DNA of 64,000 nucleotides from the NCBI GenBank assembly GCA_022510385.1, contig JAFLTQ010000009.1, forward strand, positions 46,219 to 110,218. The letters are read 5' to 3'. The position numbers and the translations under genes are program-made. This stretch comes from Muribaculaceae bacterium (GTDB taxonomy: Bacteria; Bacteroidota; Bacteroidia; Bacteroidales; Muribaculaceae). Shown here piece after piece: positions 27,685-37,208 of this stretch. The notes under the pieces were generated by a model. That model saw only the letters and a program-made list of their open reading frames with translations, did no database searches and was not told the DNA's origin. Positions within the stretch are counted from its first letter, which is position 1. The number at the start of each line of letters is the position of its first letter.

Positions 27685-28434
27685 TCAAAACACCCCTTTG
27701 GTTCCCGTAACATCCGACAGGAAATCTCCGATTGTGAAAAAGCCTTTTCGTCCTGCAAGCCATTGCGCGGCCGAAACAGCTCCACGCGCAAATCCAAGCC
27801 TGTTCTTAGCATCATGAGTCATAATAATGCTGTCACAATCTGAGTCCCATGTAATGGTATGGATTCCGGGAACTTCCCCCTCACGTCGATGGTAGACCGG
27901 CAACATTCCTTCTTCTCCCGGCTCTCCGATTTCTTTCTCCACCCATTTTTTGAATCTTTGCGACAAAGCAGTCAGCTCATTCGCCAACGTCACTGCAGTC
28001 CCTGACGGATGATCGAGCTTATGAATGTGATGCACCTCTGTCAGCGACGGGGTGTAGCTCTCAAATCCATTCATTATCCCGGTTACATAACGGTTGAGGG
28101 CCTGGAAGATATTCATTCCGATTGAAAAATTAGATGAAAATAAGAGTGTCCCCTCTCCCTTGTCACAGATTGCCTTGACATCCGGCATCGAATTGTTCCA
28201 TCCTGTCGTCCCGACCACTACCGGTACCTTAGCTGCAAAACAGCGCAAAATACCATCCACTGCAGCCGACGGGGTAGTAAACTCTATCGCTACATCCGAA
28301 CTACAAAATTCCTTACTAAGAAATTTTTCCTGATCATTGATATCTATAATACAACTGATCTCCAATCCTCGGCTCTTGGCTACCTCCTCTATGAGTTGAC
28401 CCATCCGGCCATATCCTATTATCGCTACCTTCAT
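27685..28434 (-). CDS. dapB: 4-hydroxy-tetrahydrodipicolinate reductase
   Basis: 249 residues. Nucleotide-binding start VAIIGYGRMGQLIEEVAK, catalytic histidine and lysine in EVHHIHKLDHPSGTA. It makes tetrahydrodipicolinate for lysine and meso-diaminopimelate (cell wall) synthesis. It leads dapB-lepB-WbqC-like-DUF4294, a common order in Bacteroidales. Confidence 0.96.
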   Translation of the reverse strand: MKVAIIGYGRMGQLIEEVAKSRGLEISCIIDINDQEKFLSKEFCSSDVAIEFTTPSAAVDGILRCFAAKVPVVVGTTGWNNSMPDVKAICDKGEGTLLFSSNFSIGMNIFQALNRYVTGIMNGFESYTPSLTEVHHIHKLDHPSGTAVTLANELTALSQRFKKWVEKEIGEPGEEGMLPVYHRREGEVPGIHTITWDSDCDSIIMTHDAKNRLGFARGAVSAAQWLAGRKGFFTIGDFLSDVTGTKGVF

Positions 28435-28454
28435 TTCCTTCTCTATTTCTTATG

Positions 28455-29420
28455 TTAAAAACCGAAACTCACATTATCTACATATAGGGTCAAACCCTCT
28501 GTCCCCACAAAGGGCTCTCCACACGATGATGACAGCATCACCAAAACATGGGTCGGTGTGGCATCTGCCGGAGCCCAGCCAACCTCCTCCACCGGAACCA
28601 ATTTCCCTTTTGAGTTCTTTGCATAATAGGCTTTATCTCCATTCAATAGACCCATCCATGACTTATAGAAACTCTCACCGGTGATATCCCCGTAATGTAT
28701 CGGCAAGACATGGCCCGTGGTCCAGGGTATCGACTCTGAATACCTTTCCCGTCCCGTACCTACGCGATGGGCATACAGATTCCCTTTCTCATCCTCCCAT
28801 CGTTTCTGAAGCAAAACATAGACCTCTGCATTGTCTCTTCCTTTTAATGTCTTCTTGGCAGAAAAACCGGTTGACTTTGTGCGAGTGTCATCGGCCGGCA
28901 TATCAACTTGATAATCAAACACAAGTGCAGAAGGCCGCTTTGCGTAAGGAATCCCCATCTCCATCTTTGAAAATGGTCCCTTCGGCGAGGTGATCGGTTC
29001 ATAGATCTGGCCTAAAAAAATTGTCCCGGCGACCATCACATCCATATTGACTATCCCTAACACCTTCACTTCCTCCATCTTTGCCTGCATCTTCGCACAA
29101 CGGTTACCGTTAATAACTGCCGGCGTTACGGTGTTAGATCCCTTCACTATCCCTGCAACCTTTGCATAGACATTGCTCGTGGCCCACGGTGAACCACCCT
29201 CGTTTGTGTAAGGTATGTTCCCTTCGGAAGTCCCTTCAGGGGCTATCTCATAGATACTCTTGTGTTTACCTCCCAACAATTTCGACTCGGTTATACCTCG
29301 GGTTTTCCAGCGCGAAAAATCGCCGTAGGGTATCGGCTCCAAACGCAATGCCGAAGCTCCTTCAAATCCCAAGAAAAAACCTATGATCAAATATATAATC
29401 TTCAAATATATTCTGCTCAT
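28455..29420 (-). CDS. PCMD-like secreted protein
   Basis: 321 residues from the ATG at 29420; an in-frame TTG two codons earlier also fits. N-terminal signal MSRIYLKIIYLIIGFFLGFEG, then a beta-rich body with GDFSRWKTRGITESKLLGG, LVFDYQVDMPADDTRTK and a C-terminal VLMLSSSCGEPFVGTEGLTL strand pattern. This matches the putative carbohydrate metabolism domain found in Bacteroidetes surface proteins. No enzyme activity is established. The N-terminal signal has no lipobox. Confidence 0.7.
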   Translation of the reverse strand: MSRIYLKIIYLIIGFFLGFEGASALRLEPIPYGDFSRWKTRGITESKLLGGKHKSIYEIAPEGTSEGNIPYTNEGGSPWATSNVYAKVAGIVKGSNTVTPAVINGNRCAKMQAKMEEVKVLGIVNMDVMVAGTIFLGQIYEPITSPKGPFSKMEMGIPYAKRPSALVFDYQVDMPADDTRTKSTGFSAKKTLKGRDNAEVYVLLQKRWEDEKGNLYAHRVGTGRERYSESIPWTTGHVLPIHYGDITGESFYKSWMGLLNGDKAYYAKNSKGKLVPVEEVGWAPADATPTHVLVMLSSSCGEPFVGTEGLTLYVDNVSFGF

Positions 29421-29460
29421 TACCAAAATCTTCCTCTTTCTTTACTCTCCGTTAACTTCT

Positions 29461-30087
29461 CTATTCCAACGATAGGAAACGCGCGCTGTTTTCAGCTATC
29501 TGATCTGTCAGGTCTTCTCCAATCACAGAAGAAAGTTTGCTTATTATCTCCTCAATGGAGAGAGGAGATTCATCTGTCTCGGCAAGTATCATTTCTCGTG
29601 GAGTGATCTTCAAAGACTCCGGATTGAATTCTGACCCATACGACAGATAGATGCCGGTATCTATCAACATCTTTGCTACTGTCGGTTTGTAACGGAATCC
29701 ATGCACAGCCCATTTCTGCCGCGGTTCCATGTCACGTCGCAACCCCGTGATAACATCATGGGCCTTTACATCATGGATGATCAACGGCTTCCCTAACTCC
29801 TCCGACACCTCGATCTGGCGCTTCATAATCAAAAGCTGATTAAATAAAAAGCCACCTTTCAGTTTGTCTATTCCGCACTCCCCGATTGCAACAACCTGGG
29901 GATGCATCGCAAGCTTCCTGAATTCCTCCCATGCTTCACTCGTGAAATCCCGATAAGACACCCAGGGATGAATCCCTACGGAATATAATTGTCCCGCTAT
30001 CGGATTAAATTGGTCAAATTCCACCGATATCACTCCCTCCGGTTGGGGAGCCGCATGATGTGTATGTATGTCAAGGCACCGGGTCAT
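29461..30087 (-). CDS. TatD-family metal-dependent hydrolase
   Basis: 208 residues, shorter than E. coli TatD (about 260). Metal ligands include DIHTHHA at the N-terminus, the glutamate in AIGECGIDK, histidine in [10 protein letters not shown] and the late aspartate in LAETDESPL. Family members act as DNases or on small substrates. It overlaps the yidD stop by 17 bases. Confidence 0.88.
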   Translation of the reverse strand: MTRCLDIHTHHAAPQPEGVISVEFDQFNPIAGQLYSVGIHPWVSYRDFTSEAWEEFRKLAMHPQVVAIGECGIDKLKGGFLFNQLLIMKRQIEVSEELGKPLIIHDVKAHDVITGLRRDMEPRQKWAVHGFRYKPTVAKMLIDTGIYLSYGSEFNPESLKITPREMILAETDESPLSIEEIISKLSSVIGEDLTDQIAENSARFLSLE

Positions 30088-30280
30088 ATCCGCTTCCTCC
30101 TAATGGATGACATCTTGAAATACGCCTTATCGCCAAATAACTTCCCTTCAACACCCCATATTTCTTGAGAGCCTCTATCGCATACGCACTGCAGGTCGGC
30201 GTGTAGCGACAACTTGCCGGGAAATGAGGAGATATGGCTCCCTGATAAAAACGTATCATTAATATAAATAATTTCGTCAT
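30071..30280 (-). CDS. yidD: Membrane protein insertion efficiency factor
   Basis: 69 residues, the normal length. It carries the family core [22 protein letters not shown] and an amphipathic N-terminal helix ([15 protein letters not shown]). It helps YidC-mediated membrane insertion. It lies between rnpA (14-base gap) and tatD (overlap). Confidence 0.95.
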   Translation of the reverse strand: MTKLFILMIRFYQGAISPHFPASCRYTPTCSAYAIEALKKYGVLKGSYLAIRRISRCHPLGGSGYDPVP

Positions 30281-30294
30281 CCTATTTGACTCTT

Positions 30295-30765
30295 TTATTC
30301 CTCTTTGGTTGAAACTAATTCTTTTTTCTTTGCCATTATCCTTTTTTGCAATTGCGAAATCACTCGTTTCACCTTTTCCTCAATTCCATGATAATCCATA
30401 TTTTCGGAATGAATATAAACCATCCCAACGGAGAGGGTACCAATTCCCGGAATTGAACTTATCTCACTCTCAAATTCCCGCCGGTTCAGACGATAGGCCT
30501 CCCGTATCCTCCGGCGAATCTTCACTCGATCTACTGCTCTGCGCCTCTTCTTCTTGGGAACTGTCACCATCATCTGAACTGCGCCAATCCCTGACGGAAC
30601 ATTGCTACGGAAATTCTTCGTTATCTCTTCCGCACTCATTAACCGCCATACCACGCGAAAAGGGAATTCATAGAAGCTCTTACCTTCACGAAAAAGACCC
30701 TCCACCAACGATCGATGATGCAAACGGTTCTCCTTAGGATATCGATAACTTTCTATCACTTCCAT
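30295..30765 (-). CDS. rnpA: Ribonuclease P protein component
   Basis: 156 residues, longer than the E. coli protein (about 119). The RNR-like motif appears as [17 protein letters not shown], after a basic stretch [11 protein letters not shown]. It binds the RNase P RNA to mature tRNA 5' ends. A TAACTTTG -7-like box is on the minus strand at 30809-30816, 44 bases upstream of the start, with no clear -33. Confidence 0.92.
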   Translation of the reverse strand: MEVIESYRYPKENRLHHRSLVEGLFREGKSFYEFPFRVVWRLMSAEEITKNFRSNVPSGIGAVQMMVTVPKKKRRRAVDRVKIRRRIREAYRLNRREFESEISSIPGIGTLSVGMVYIHSENMDYHGIEEKVKRVISQLQKRIMAKKKELVSTKEE

Positions 30766-31023
30766 TCCCTTGTAGATCTCTTTTTCTTACGACCCTTTTA
30801 CACCGCTGCAAAGTTAATTAAAATCTTTCATTCCCTCATTTTGTCATATCCCTTATAACTCCCTTTTATCTCTATTATTTATCTTTTTATCCCCAATTTA
30901 TGTTAAAATTTAGGTGGCGTAACATTGATTATGTATATTTGTTGTCACATTGGTGTTTGCTCCCGATTTTGTTATAAGTGAGGCAACTTATCATTAATTC
31001 TCAATCTCTATAAAGCCTTTTCT

Positions 31024-31515
31024 ATGAAAGAATTCGAAATAAAATCTACTGTCAAAGAGTGTTCAATCGAAGAGTTATCTCCTCTCGACCGGCATCTCGT
31101 GGAGTGTGCCAAAGAGGCTACGCTTCGTGCCTATGCCCCTTTCTCTAAATATTATGTAGGAGCTGCCATTCTTCTCGACAACGGTAAAATTGTCGAAGGA
31201 AGCAACCAGGAAAATGCCGCCTATCCGTCAGGCACCTGCGCTGAACGCACCGCTGCTTTCTTTGCATCATCAGCCAATCCCGGGGTAGCTTTCAAAAAAA
31301 TTGCTATCGCAGCCCGCACAAGCTCCGACCCATCTAAAGCCGGCAAAGAGGAATTCCAGAACAAGCCCGTTTCCCCATGTGGCGGTTGCCGCCAGGCCCT
31401 TCTCGAATATGAATACCTTTATGGAGATATTGAAGTGCTGCTTTTCGGTAACGACAAAATCTACATTCTCCCCTCTATAAAATCTCTCCTGCCTCTTGCT
31501 TTCACCGACTTCTAA
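31024..31515 (+). CDS. cdd: Cytidine deaminase
   Basis: 163 residues. Zinc-binding and catalytic motifs CAERTAAFF and PCGGCRQALLEY are present, as in homotetrameric Cdd. It deaminates cytidine and deoxycytidine for pyrimidine salvage. A TATATTTG -7-like box lies at 30934-30941 with a poor -33. The 257-base gap upstream (from rnpA) therefore contains two divergent promoters. Confidence 0.96.
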   Translation: MKEFEIKSTVKECSIEELSPLDRHLVECAKEATLRAYAPFSKYYVGAAILLDNGKIVEGSNQENAAYPSGTCAERTAAFFASSANPGVAFKKIAIAARTSSDPSKAGKEEFQNKPVSPCGGCRQALLEYEYLYGDIEVLLFGNDKIYILPSIKSLLPLAFTDF

Positions 31516-31585
31516 TCCTACCAATCCGACCTACTTTAATCACCGACAATCAGCATCCGAATTTTGCCCGAAATCCGGCCCTTTT

Positions 31586-31618
31586 TATTGAAGAATAGAA
31601 GAAAAATCAGTACCTTTG
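31586..31618 (+). promoter_or_regulatory. Promoter of the fimbrial operon
   Basis: TATTG at 31586-31590, a spacer of exactly 20 bases and TACCTTTG at 31611-31618 match the Bacteroidetes consensus. The transcript would start near 31625, about 60 bases before the first gene. No inverted repeat flanks it, so it does not look like an invertible promoter. Confidence 0.8.
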
Positions 31619-31687
31619 CAATTGCTTTAACCATAATCCTTTTAGTACAATTTTTTTAGGATTTGATCCCGCCGGATCAACTTTGCC

Positions 31688-34315
31688 ATGATAATTATTA
31701 ATACTCTATATATAAAACTTTCTTCTCTCCTTTCAATTAGCAGGGCCGTTATTATACCGGTGCTATTTTCCTTGCTGTGTCTGCCGGCATGCACCGACGA
31801 TCCTGTTTCATCTCATAATCCGAATCCCTCCTCTCCCGACGGCTTCTCTATTATCGATCTCCCGGGTTATATCGGCATTTCAATCCATAAAGCCGAGGTG
31901 GGTAATACCAGGGCTTCCGACAAAACATCCGATGATTTCCCTTTTGACGATGGTTTCGATGATGAGTATGCCTTGCTTCAGGCAGATGATGGAGATGCCG
32001 AATCTTACCACTATTTATTGCTCTATTCCTCTACCGACTCTAATTCCAAACCCTGGATCTTTAAAATTGATGTCTCTGATCCCAAATTTGAAGATCCTGC
32101 CAATGACAATATTACCCTCTCCATCAGCAAAATGTTTCCTGATGAAGATAATCCGGAAGAACTCGCTTACCTTTCAGAACAGTTCTCTTCCGTAGCTTCT
32201 TTCGCAAACCTTATATCGGGGATGAAACCTTATGTACTCCTTAATTTCAAACTCGATGTGTCTAATCCGAATTTCTACTCTCCCTATTCGGTTTCAGGCT
32301 CAAACACTCTTGATGTCCTTAAAAATCTGACAAGGTCTCAGCTCGAAACCCTTCAAATGACCGACTATAAAATCAGCAAAGAGGGAAAGGATTATTTTAT
32401 TATGTCCAACTCGGTATACTCCAATAACACGAACAGCAAAATAATCGACGGACAGATTTTCCCCACTAAAATATACAGCACCCGAGATCAGGCTCTCGCT
32501 GACCCGGCTATTATCACACATGTCGAAAGATTGGCGGCAAAAGTAACTCTTTCATTCAATATTGACCGAATGAGTGTGGCTAATTTTGACCCCTATGGAG
32601 ATATGATGCTCATGAAAGTCTATACCGACACGGATACCGGCCTCCCCGATTTGGACCTCACCGTCCAGAGAGTAAACATGCAGTTCCCCGGAGGTATTAA
32701 ATTCGACAACACGGGCTATGAAATTCAGACTGTGGATATGAAAGCCACCATCAAAATCCTTGGTTACGGCCTGAGCAACACTGAAGCGAGAACCAACCTC
32801 TTCAAAGATATCAACTATATTTATGGTAATGTGTCTTGGAAATGGAACGACCCTTCAAACTATCGTTCTTACTGGGCACAAGACCAACATTACGAACTTA
32901 CAAATCCCTCTTCTCCCAACTTCACAAAGGTCGAGGGATATCCTCATCAATTCCGGCTCGCAATCGACACCGACTCCGTCTCTTCGCTTCATAAAGGCAC
33001 AAATGACCCGGCAGGATACTTGGACTATGACAATCCTAAAGAAACATATAAAGTAGGGAATGTCACATATGAATCTTATAATAAATTAGGGAAGATAAAT
33101 ACAGAGGCAGTTTATAACAATGTTGCTCTCTCTTACAAAACATTCAACCAAATTTATGATGATTATCAAAGACATTGGAAAGCTGAAAGTCAAAACGATA
33201 ATACCACTTTTACTTATTATCCTCTCTACACTTTAGAAAACACATATTCCGATCAAGGTATGTTGACAGGCGGCCAGACTTGGAAATGGCCTTGGCAACG
33301 CGTGCCATATGGAACAGCCACAAATCTTATTGTTCTGGCACAAATCGTTTTCTCGGATAATAATGAAAGCGGTTCTTCGGCAGCTGAAACCGGATCCGTG
33401 GAAGGTGACAAAAATCTAATGACTCGTGCTCCTGAATCATCCGTAAGAACCGTTTATCTCGGTCAGAACAATATTTTCTATCTCAAAAAGGTCAATTTAT
33501 TAAACTCTAAACTCGCGATACTTAACTCGGTGATGCTTTCCGGCGGTAATGCCGGCATTCAAATTCTCCACGGACAATGGGATCACCATATCCGTTGGGA
33601 AGAAGGGGATGTCGACCAAGATAAAGATACTCATCTCGACAAAGTGGCATGGAGTGAAGGATCTAAACTTTGGTTCGCGGAACTCAAAACAAATTCGGAC
33701 GGCACTCCTCTTTACGACAGTCTACCCGATCCCGCTGACCCCTCAAAGAGTATTTATAAACCTGTATTTAGCGAAACCAATCCTCCGTTCCAGGTTACAA
33801 TCGACATAAATAAAAACGATGATGAAATTCAGGCTCTCGATCTAATCCCGGCTGAGATTTCCGGCGGTGACGGCCAAGCTCTTATCGCTCCTTCCCAAAA
33901 ATACATGGGAATGAAATGGAAATACTATCTCGCTCCTCCTAAGGATGAATCCGGGACCGAAATGGATATGGAGAGAGCCGTAGAAATCAATTATAACCAC
34001 CTCGTCGCTCTTATTCACAAAATCATAGGACCCGTTGATGTCTATAAAAACGGGAGGATGTATTTCAGCGTTCCCATACCTCATCGTTACTCTTCTATCG
34101 CCCCTACTAATTGGAGCCATTTAGGTGCTTTTGGCGTGGTTAGAAATAACTGGTATGATATTTCAGTTACTGAATTTACTCACCTTGGCACTCCGGTTGA
34201 CGACCCTGACCAACCGATTGTCCCGGTCATGGATATCAAAAGATCCTATATTAATATGGGTGTCGAACTTCTTAACTGGCATGAAATTGTTGAAGATAAC
34301 ATCCCTATGATGTAA
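31688..34315 (+). CDS. Mfa1-like fimbrillin lipoprotein (pilin)
   Basis: 875 residues. Lipoprotein signal with lipobox cysteine at 35 (LPAC). An arginine at 75 in NTRASDK fits a trypsin-like maturation site. The C-terminus has the Mfa1/type V pilin signature VVRNNWYDISVTEFTHLGTP followed by a short strand (PIVPVMDIKR), the region that in known structures donates a beta-strand to the neighbouring subunit. It is larger than P. gingivalis Mfa1 (about 560). First gene of the operon after the promoter. It probably forms or caps a type V pilus. Confidence 0.85.
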   Translation: MIIINTLYIKLSSLLSISRAVIIPVLFSLLCLPACTDDPVSSHNPNPSSPDGFSIIDLPGYIGISIHKAEVGNTRASDKTSDDFPFDDGFDDEYALLQADDGDAESYHYLLLYSSTDSNSKPWIFKIDVSDPKFEDPANDNITLSISKMFPDEDNPEELAYLSEQFSSVASFANLISGMKPYVLLNFKLDVSNPNFYSPYSVSGSNTLDVLKNLTRSQLETLQMTDYKISKEGKDYFIMSNSVYSNNTNSKIIDGQIFPTKIYSTRDQALADPAIITHVERLAAKVTLSFNIDRMSVANFDPYGDMMLMKVYTDTDTGLPDLDLTVQRVNMQFPGGIKFDNTGYEIQTVDMKATIKILGYGLSNTEARTNLFKDINYIYGNVSWKWNDPSNYRSYWAQDQHYELTNPSSPNFTKVEGYPHQFRLAIDTDSVSSLHKGTNDPAGYLDYDNPKETYKVGNVTYESYNKLGKINTEAVYNNVALSYKTFNQIYDDYQRHWKAESQNDNTTFTYYPLYTLENTYSDQGMLTGGQTWKWPWQRVPYGTATNLIVLAQIVFSDNNESGSSAAETGSVEGDKNLMTRAPESSVRTVYLGQNNIFYLKKVNLLNSKLAILNSVMLSGGNAGIQILHGQWDHHIRWEEGDVDQDKDTHLDKVAWSEGSKLWFAELKTNSDGTPLYDSLPDPADPSKSIYKPVFSETNPPFQVTIDINKNDDEIQALDLIPAEISGGDGQALIAPSQKYMGMKWKYYLAPPKDESGTEMDMERAVEINYNHLVALIHKIIGPVDVYKNGRMYFSVPIPHRYSSIAPTNWSHLGAFGVVRNNWYDISVTEFTHLGTPVDDPDQPIVPVMDIKRSYINMGVELLNWHEIVEDNIPMM

Positions 34316-34345
34316 GGAATTTAACCGGCGAATTCTATTTGACAA

Positions 34346-37171
34346 ATGACTATTTTATATAAAATATTTCATAAGGCAATTAATCTCTTCAGAAAGGGAG
34401 GCAATCAATGCATACCTATTTGTGGGGCTTTAATGGCTTGTTCTTTATTAGTCTCTCTTCCTTCATGTAAAGATGATTTCGTTGCTGAAGATCCGGCAAA
34501 CAAAGCTGATTCTGAAATTGAAGGGGATTGTCTCCAATTTACTATCCAACTCGACAAGGCGCTCTCTTCTCGTGATGATGCCTCCTCTGCTTTTTTATCT
34601 GATGAAAAATATGATAGTTATATCGACACACAAGATAAATTCAGGGTTTTCTTCTTTACTGCTGATGGCGATTTCCTTTTTGGCGCAACCGACCGCGTTG
34701 TCGGTAAGCTTTCAAGCGCCGCTGATTATAATTATGACTATTGGTATGTCCGTATACCTATGACTATGATTGTCGACCGGGATAATCAAGAATACGACAT
34801 CGAAAAAATCAAAAATTATCTTAAAAACAATCCTTTTAAAATCGCGGTGCTCGCTAATTGGCCTAATGCAGGCGAAAAGGTTAACCCCGCCGACTGGGAT
34901 GATAGCGAAGGAACTCCCGATGGAAGTGGTAACCCCTCCTCAACTCTTAAGGGAAATCCTCAATGGAACTGGAGCAATTCGATCCTCAATAAAGATGCCA
35001 GCCCTTCCGACATCCGGAATATTAACGATCTTCACCATGTTTATAACGACTTGTATTATGCAAGCACTTCATCTAACGGTGGCTTGTCAAGATATGAGGT
35101 TTATAAAAACTTTATGGCTAATGCCAAGGAGGGGAATGAATCCGGTTACTATATGGGAGAACCAACCGACTGGGTGAAAATGAGAACCATAACTGATGCC
35201 GACGGGTGGAAGGCAGACTATAATTTAAGTACCGAAGTTGCCGAATTTGATAGCAAAACAACAGCAAACCAATGGATTCGGGCAAACTGGACTCCTGATG
35301 TCGATCGTAACCAAAATAAAAGGATTTATCGTCACTACCAACATATGTGGTTCCTTTGGAACTTCCATGCTTCTTATGTGACCGGGGATTTAGCCGGGAA
35401 TGTCACTTACAAGACTGTTAACAACAAACAAGTTGTCGATAAGGTGAATGACAAGTCTGCCTATAATGACAACTGGGGATGGAATGACGATGGCCCTGCC
35501 AAAATCACTAACAATCGGGGAGATATATGGTATCAGCGTAACGGCGACCTCCTTTACAAATGGATGAAGGCAAGCTACTCTAATAAAGCCCCTATAGGTT
35601 CTATAACTATTGACATTGGTGAAAGCAATAACGATGTTTTCTTCAAATACACAAGTAAGACAGGTTACCCGGCTTATTGTGTCAATGTAAATAATTTCTA
35701 CGGCATTCAATTGCCGGCTATCGGTGAAGGTAAAAAGGTCGACTACACCGGCATGATGTCTTTTCAAGCCAGAACTTCTGGAACTCTACGCGTGAAATGG
35801 AGCAGTCTCGACGGAACTCCTTCAGGCGTGGCCGTGCAGGTGGGATTGCCTAAACAGTCGGGTAATTCCGGATCTGAGATATATCATGCCGATTCCAACT
35901 ATTCTTTAACAACGCCAAAAAACTGGACTAATCCCGATGACAACCTCCAATATGTGGATATCACTGTCAGCGAAGGGTCTCGACCGGTTTATATTTTCGG
36001 AACCACAGGGAAGCCCGTCATCTATTCCGTTGAGTTTATTCGCGGACGGTATCTTTATGAAACCGACCGCGAGGGGATCGCTCCAAGTGAACACCAGGGT
36101 ATCCCGATGTATGGCGTTCAAGACTTCAAAAAAATTGATGACTGGCAGAGGGGTACTACCCAAAACCTCCCTAACAACGTCTATTTGATTAGAGCCCTTG
36201 CTAAGATAGAGGTTTATATCAAAAAAGAATTCGGAGAACCGAAACACATGTTAATGAGAGGAATCAATAGGGCTGCGCGTTGCGAACCTATGGATGTGCA
36301 TACCCCGACCGATAAATTATGGGGAAACGAAATGACGGATGACCACTCTACCAATCATCCGGCAACCTATCCTGCAACTGATTTCACCGGCATGTGTGAA
36401 TGGTATCGGATTTTTCAATATGGTGTCGCCTATAAGAACCCTTCTGCTACCCATGCCGAATGGTTGAACTGGTTTTATGGAAGTTGGAAATATAATCCTG
36501 AAGACCAATATCCTATAAAATGGAAAACTTCAGGTGGGTATAGGTATAACCGCGACCGTGGATACTTTGAAGCTGTGGGTGAGCAGCAAGGGTGGCCCGG
36601 AATTTCCTCCGGAAACTGGAAAATAGCTCCTCCTCATATCTTTAATCCTTACAATTATCGAAGCGATTTCGTTAGATTCCTGAAAGTGGGAGACACCTAT
36701 GTAGGTCAAGACCACTATTACAAATATGTGCTCTATGTTCCCGAGAAAAATATTGATGATCCATCTGTGGTGGGAGACCTCTCATCTACACCGAAAATAG
36801 CTCATATTGAATATCGTTTCGTTCCAGAGAAAAAGAACACTAATGACGATATCGCTCAAATAGCCGATGACGAATACAGCAATACGGAGTATAATCTTGA
36901 TGATAATGATTGTTTCAGGATTTATTTCACTAACTACGGCGCAAACACTTCAGGCTCCAATGGCCCTGTCAATGAAGAGTTGAAAGAACGAAAATGGTAT
37001 AGGGAAACTTACGACGAATATGAACAAGACCGCGAGAGAATTACAAAACATTGGCCGATAATGAGAAACCATAAATATAAACTTTATGTCTCAGGCTCAA
37101 GCCCGGAAAACCCTGAAGTTCATGTTCAGGTTACTGACTGGGGACATAGAAAAGTAGTTGTAGAATGGTAA
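34346..37171 (+). CDS. Fimbrial lipoprotein, module A copy 1
   Basis: 941 residues. Long n-region then lipobox cysteine at 41 (LPSC). Possible cleavage arginine at 76. N-terminal fimbrillin-like block FRVFFFTADGDFLFGAT. Two landmark segments, DIRNINDLHHVYND and GIPMYGVQDF, are shared with the gene at 38747, and so is a late RCEPMDVHTPT. A central beta-sandwich-like stretch (about residues 430-570) has GTLRVKWSSLDG and VYIFGTTGKPVIYSVEF. It ends with KYKLYVSGS...VTDWG. No close named family; most likely a pilus tip or accessory subunit. 30 bases after the pilin gene. Confidence 0.7.
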   Translation: MTILYKIFHKAINLFRKGGNQCIPICGALMACSLLVSLPSCKDDFVAEDPANKADSEIEGDCLQFTIQLDKALSSRDDASSAFLSDEKYDSYIDTQDKFRVFFFTADGDFLFGATDRVVGKLSSAADYNYDYWYVRIPMTMIVDRDNQEYDIEKIKNYLKNNPFKIAVLANWPNAGEKVNPADWDDSEGTPDGSGNPSSTLKGNPQWNWSNSILNKDASPSDIRNINDLHHVYNDLYYASTSSNGGLSRYEVYKNFMANAKEGNESGYYMGEPTDWVKMRTITDADGWKADYNLSTEVAEFDSKTTANQWIRANWTPDVDRNQNKRIYRHYQHMWFLWNFHASYVTGDLAGNVTYKTVNNKQVVDKVNDKSAYNDNWGWNDDGPAKITNNRGDIWYQRNGDLLYKWMKASYSNKAPIGSITIDIGESNNDVFFKYTSKTGYPAYCVNVNNFYGIQLPAIGEGKKVDYTGMMSFQARTSGTLRVKWSSLDGTPSGVAVQVGLPKQSGNSGSEIYHADSNYSLTTPKNWTNPDDNLQYVDITVSEGSRPVYIFGTTGKPVIYSVEFIRGRYLYETDREGIAPSEHQGIPMYGVQDFKKIDDWQRGTTQNLPNNVYLIRALAKIEVYIKKEFGEPKHMLMRGINRAARCEPMDVHTPTDKLWGNEMTDDHSTNHPATYPATDFTGMCEWYRIFQYGVAYKNPSATHAEWLNWFYGSWKYNPEDQYPIKWKTSGGYRYNRDRGYFEAVGEQQGWPGISSGNWKIAPPHIFNPYNYRSDFVRFLKVGDTYVGQDHYYKYVLYVPEKNIDDPSVVGDLSSTPKIAHIEYRFVPEKKNTNDDIAQIADDEYSNTEYNLDDNDCFRIYFTNYGANTSGSNGPVNEELKERKWYRETYDEYEQDRERITKHWPIMRNHKYKLYVSGSSPENPEVHVQVTDWGHRKVVVEW

Positions 37172-37208
37172 AGCTTTTCTCTCTTGGTTGAGATTTAAAT
37201 TTAAGATA

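Noticed and set aside
31586..31687. Invertible promoter in front of the fimbrial operon
   Set aside because: No inverted repeats flank the promoter and no site-specific recombinase lies nearby.
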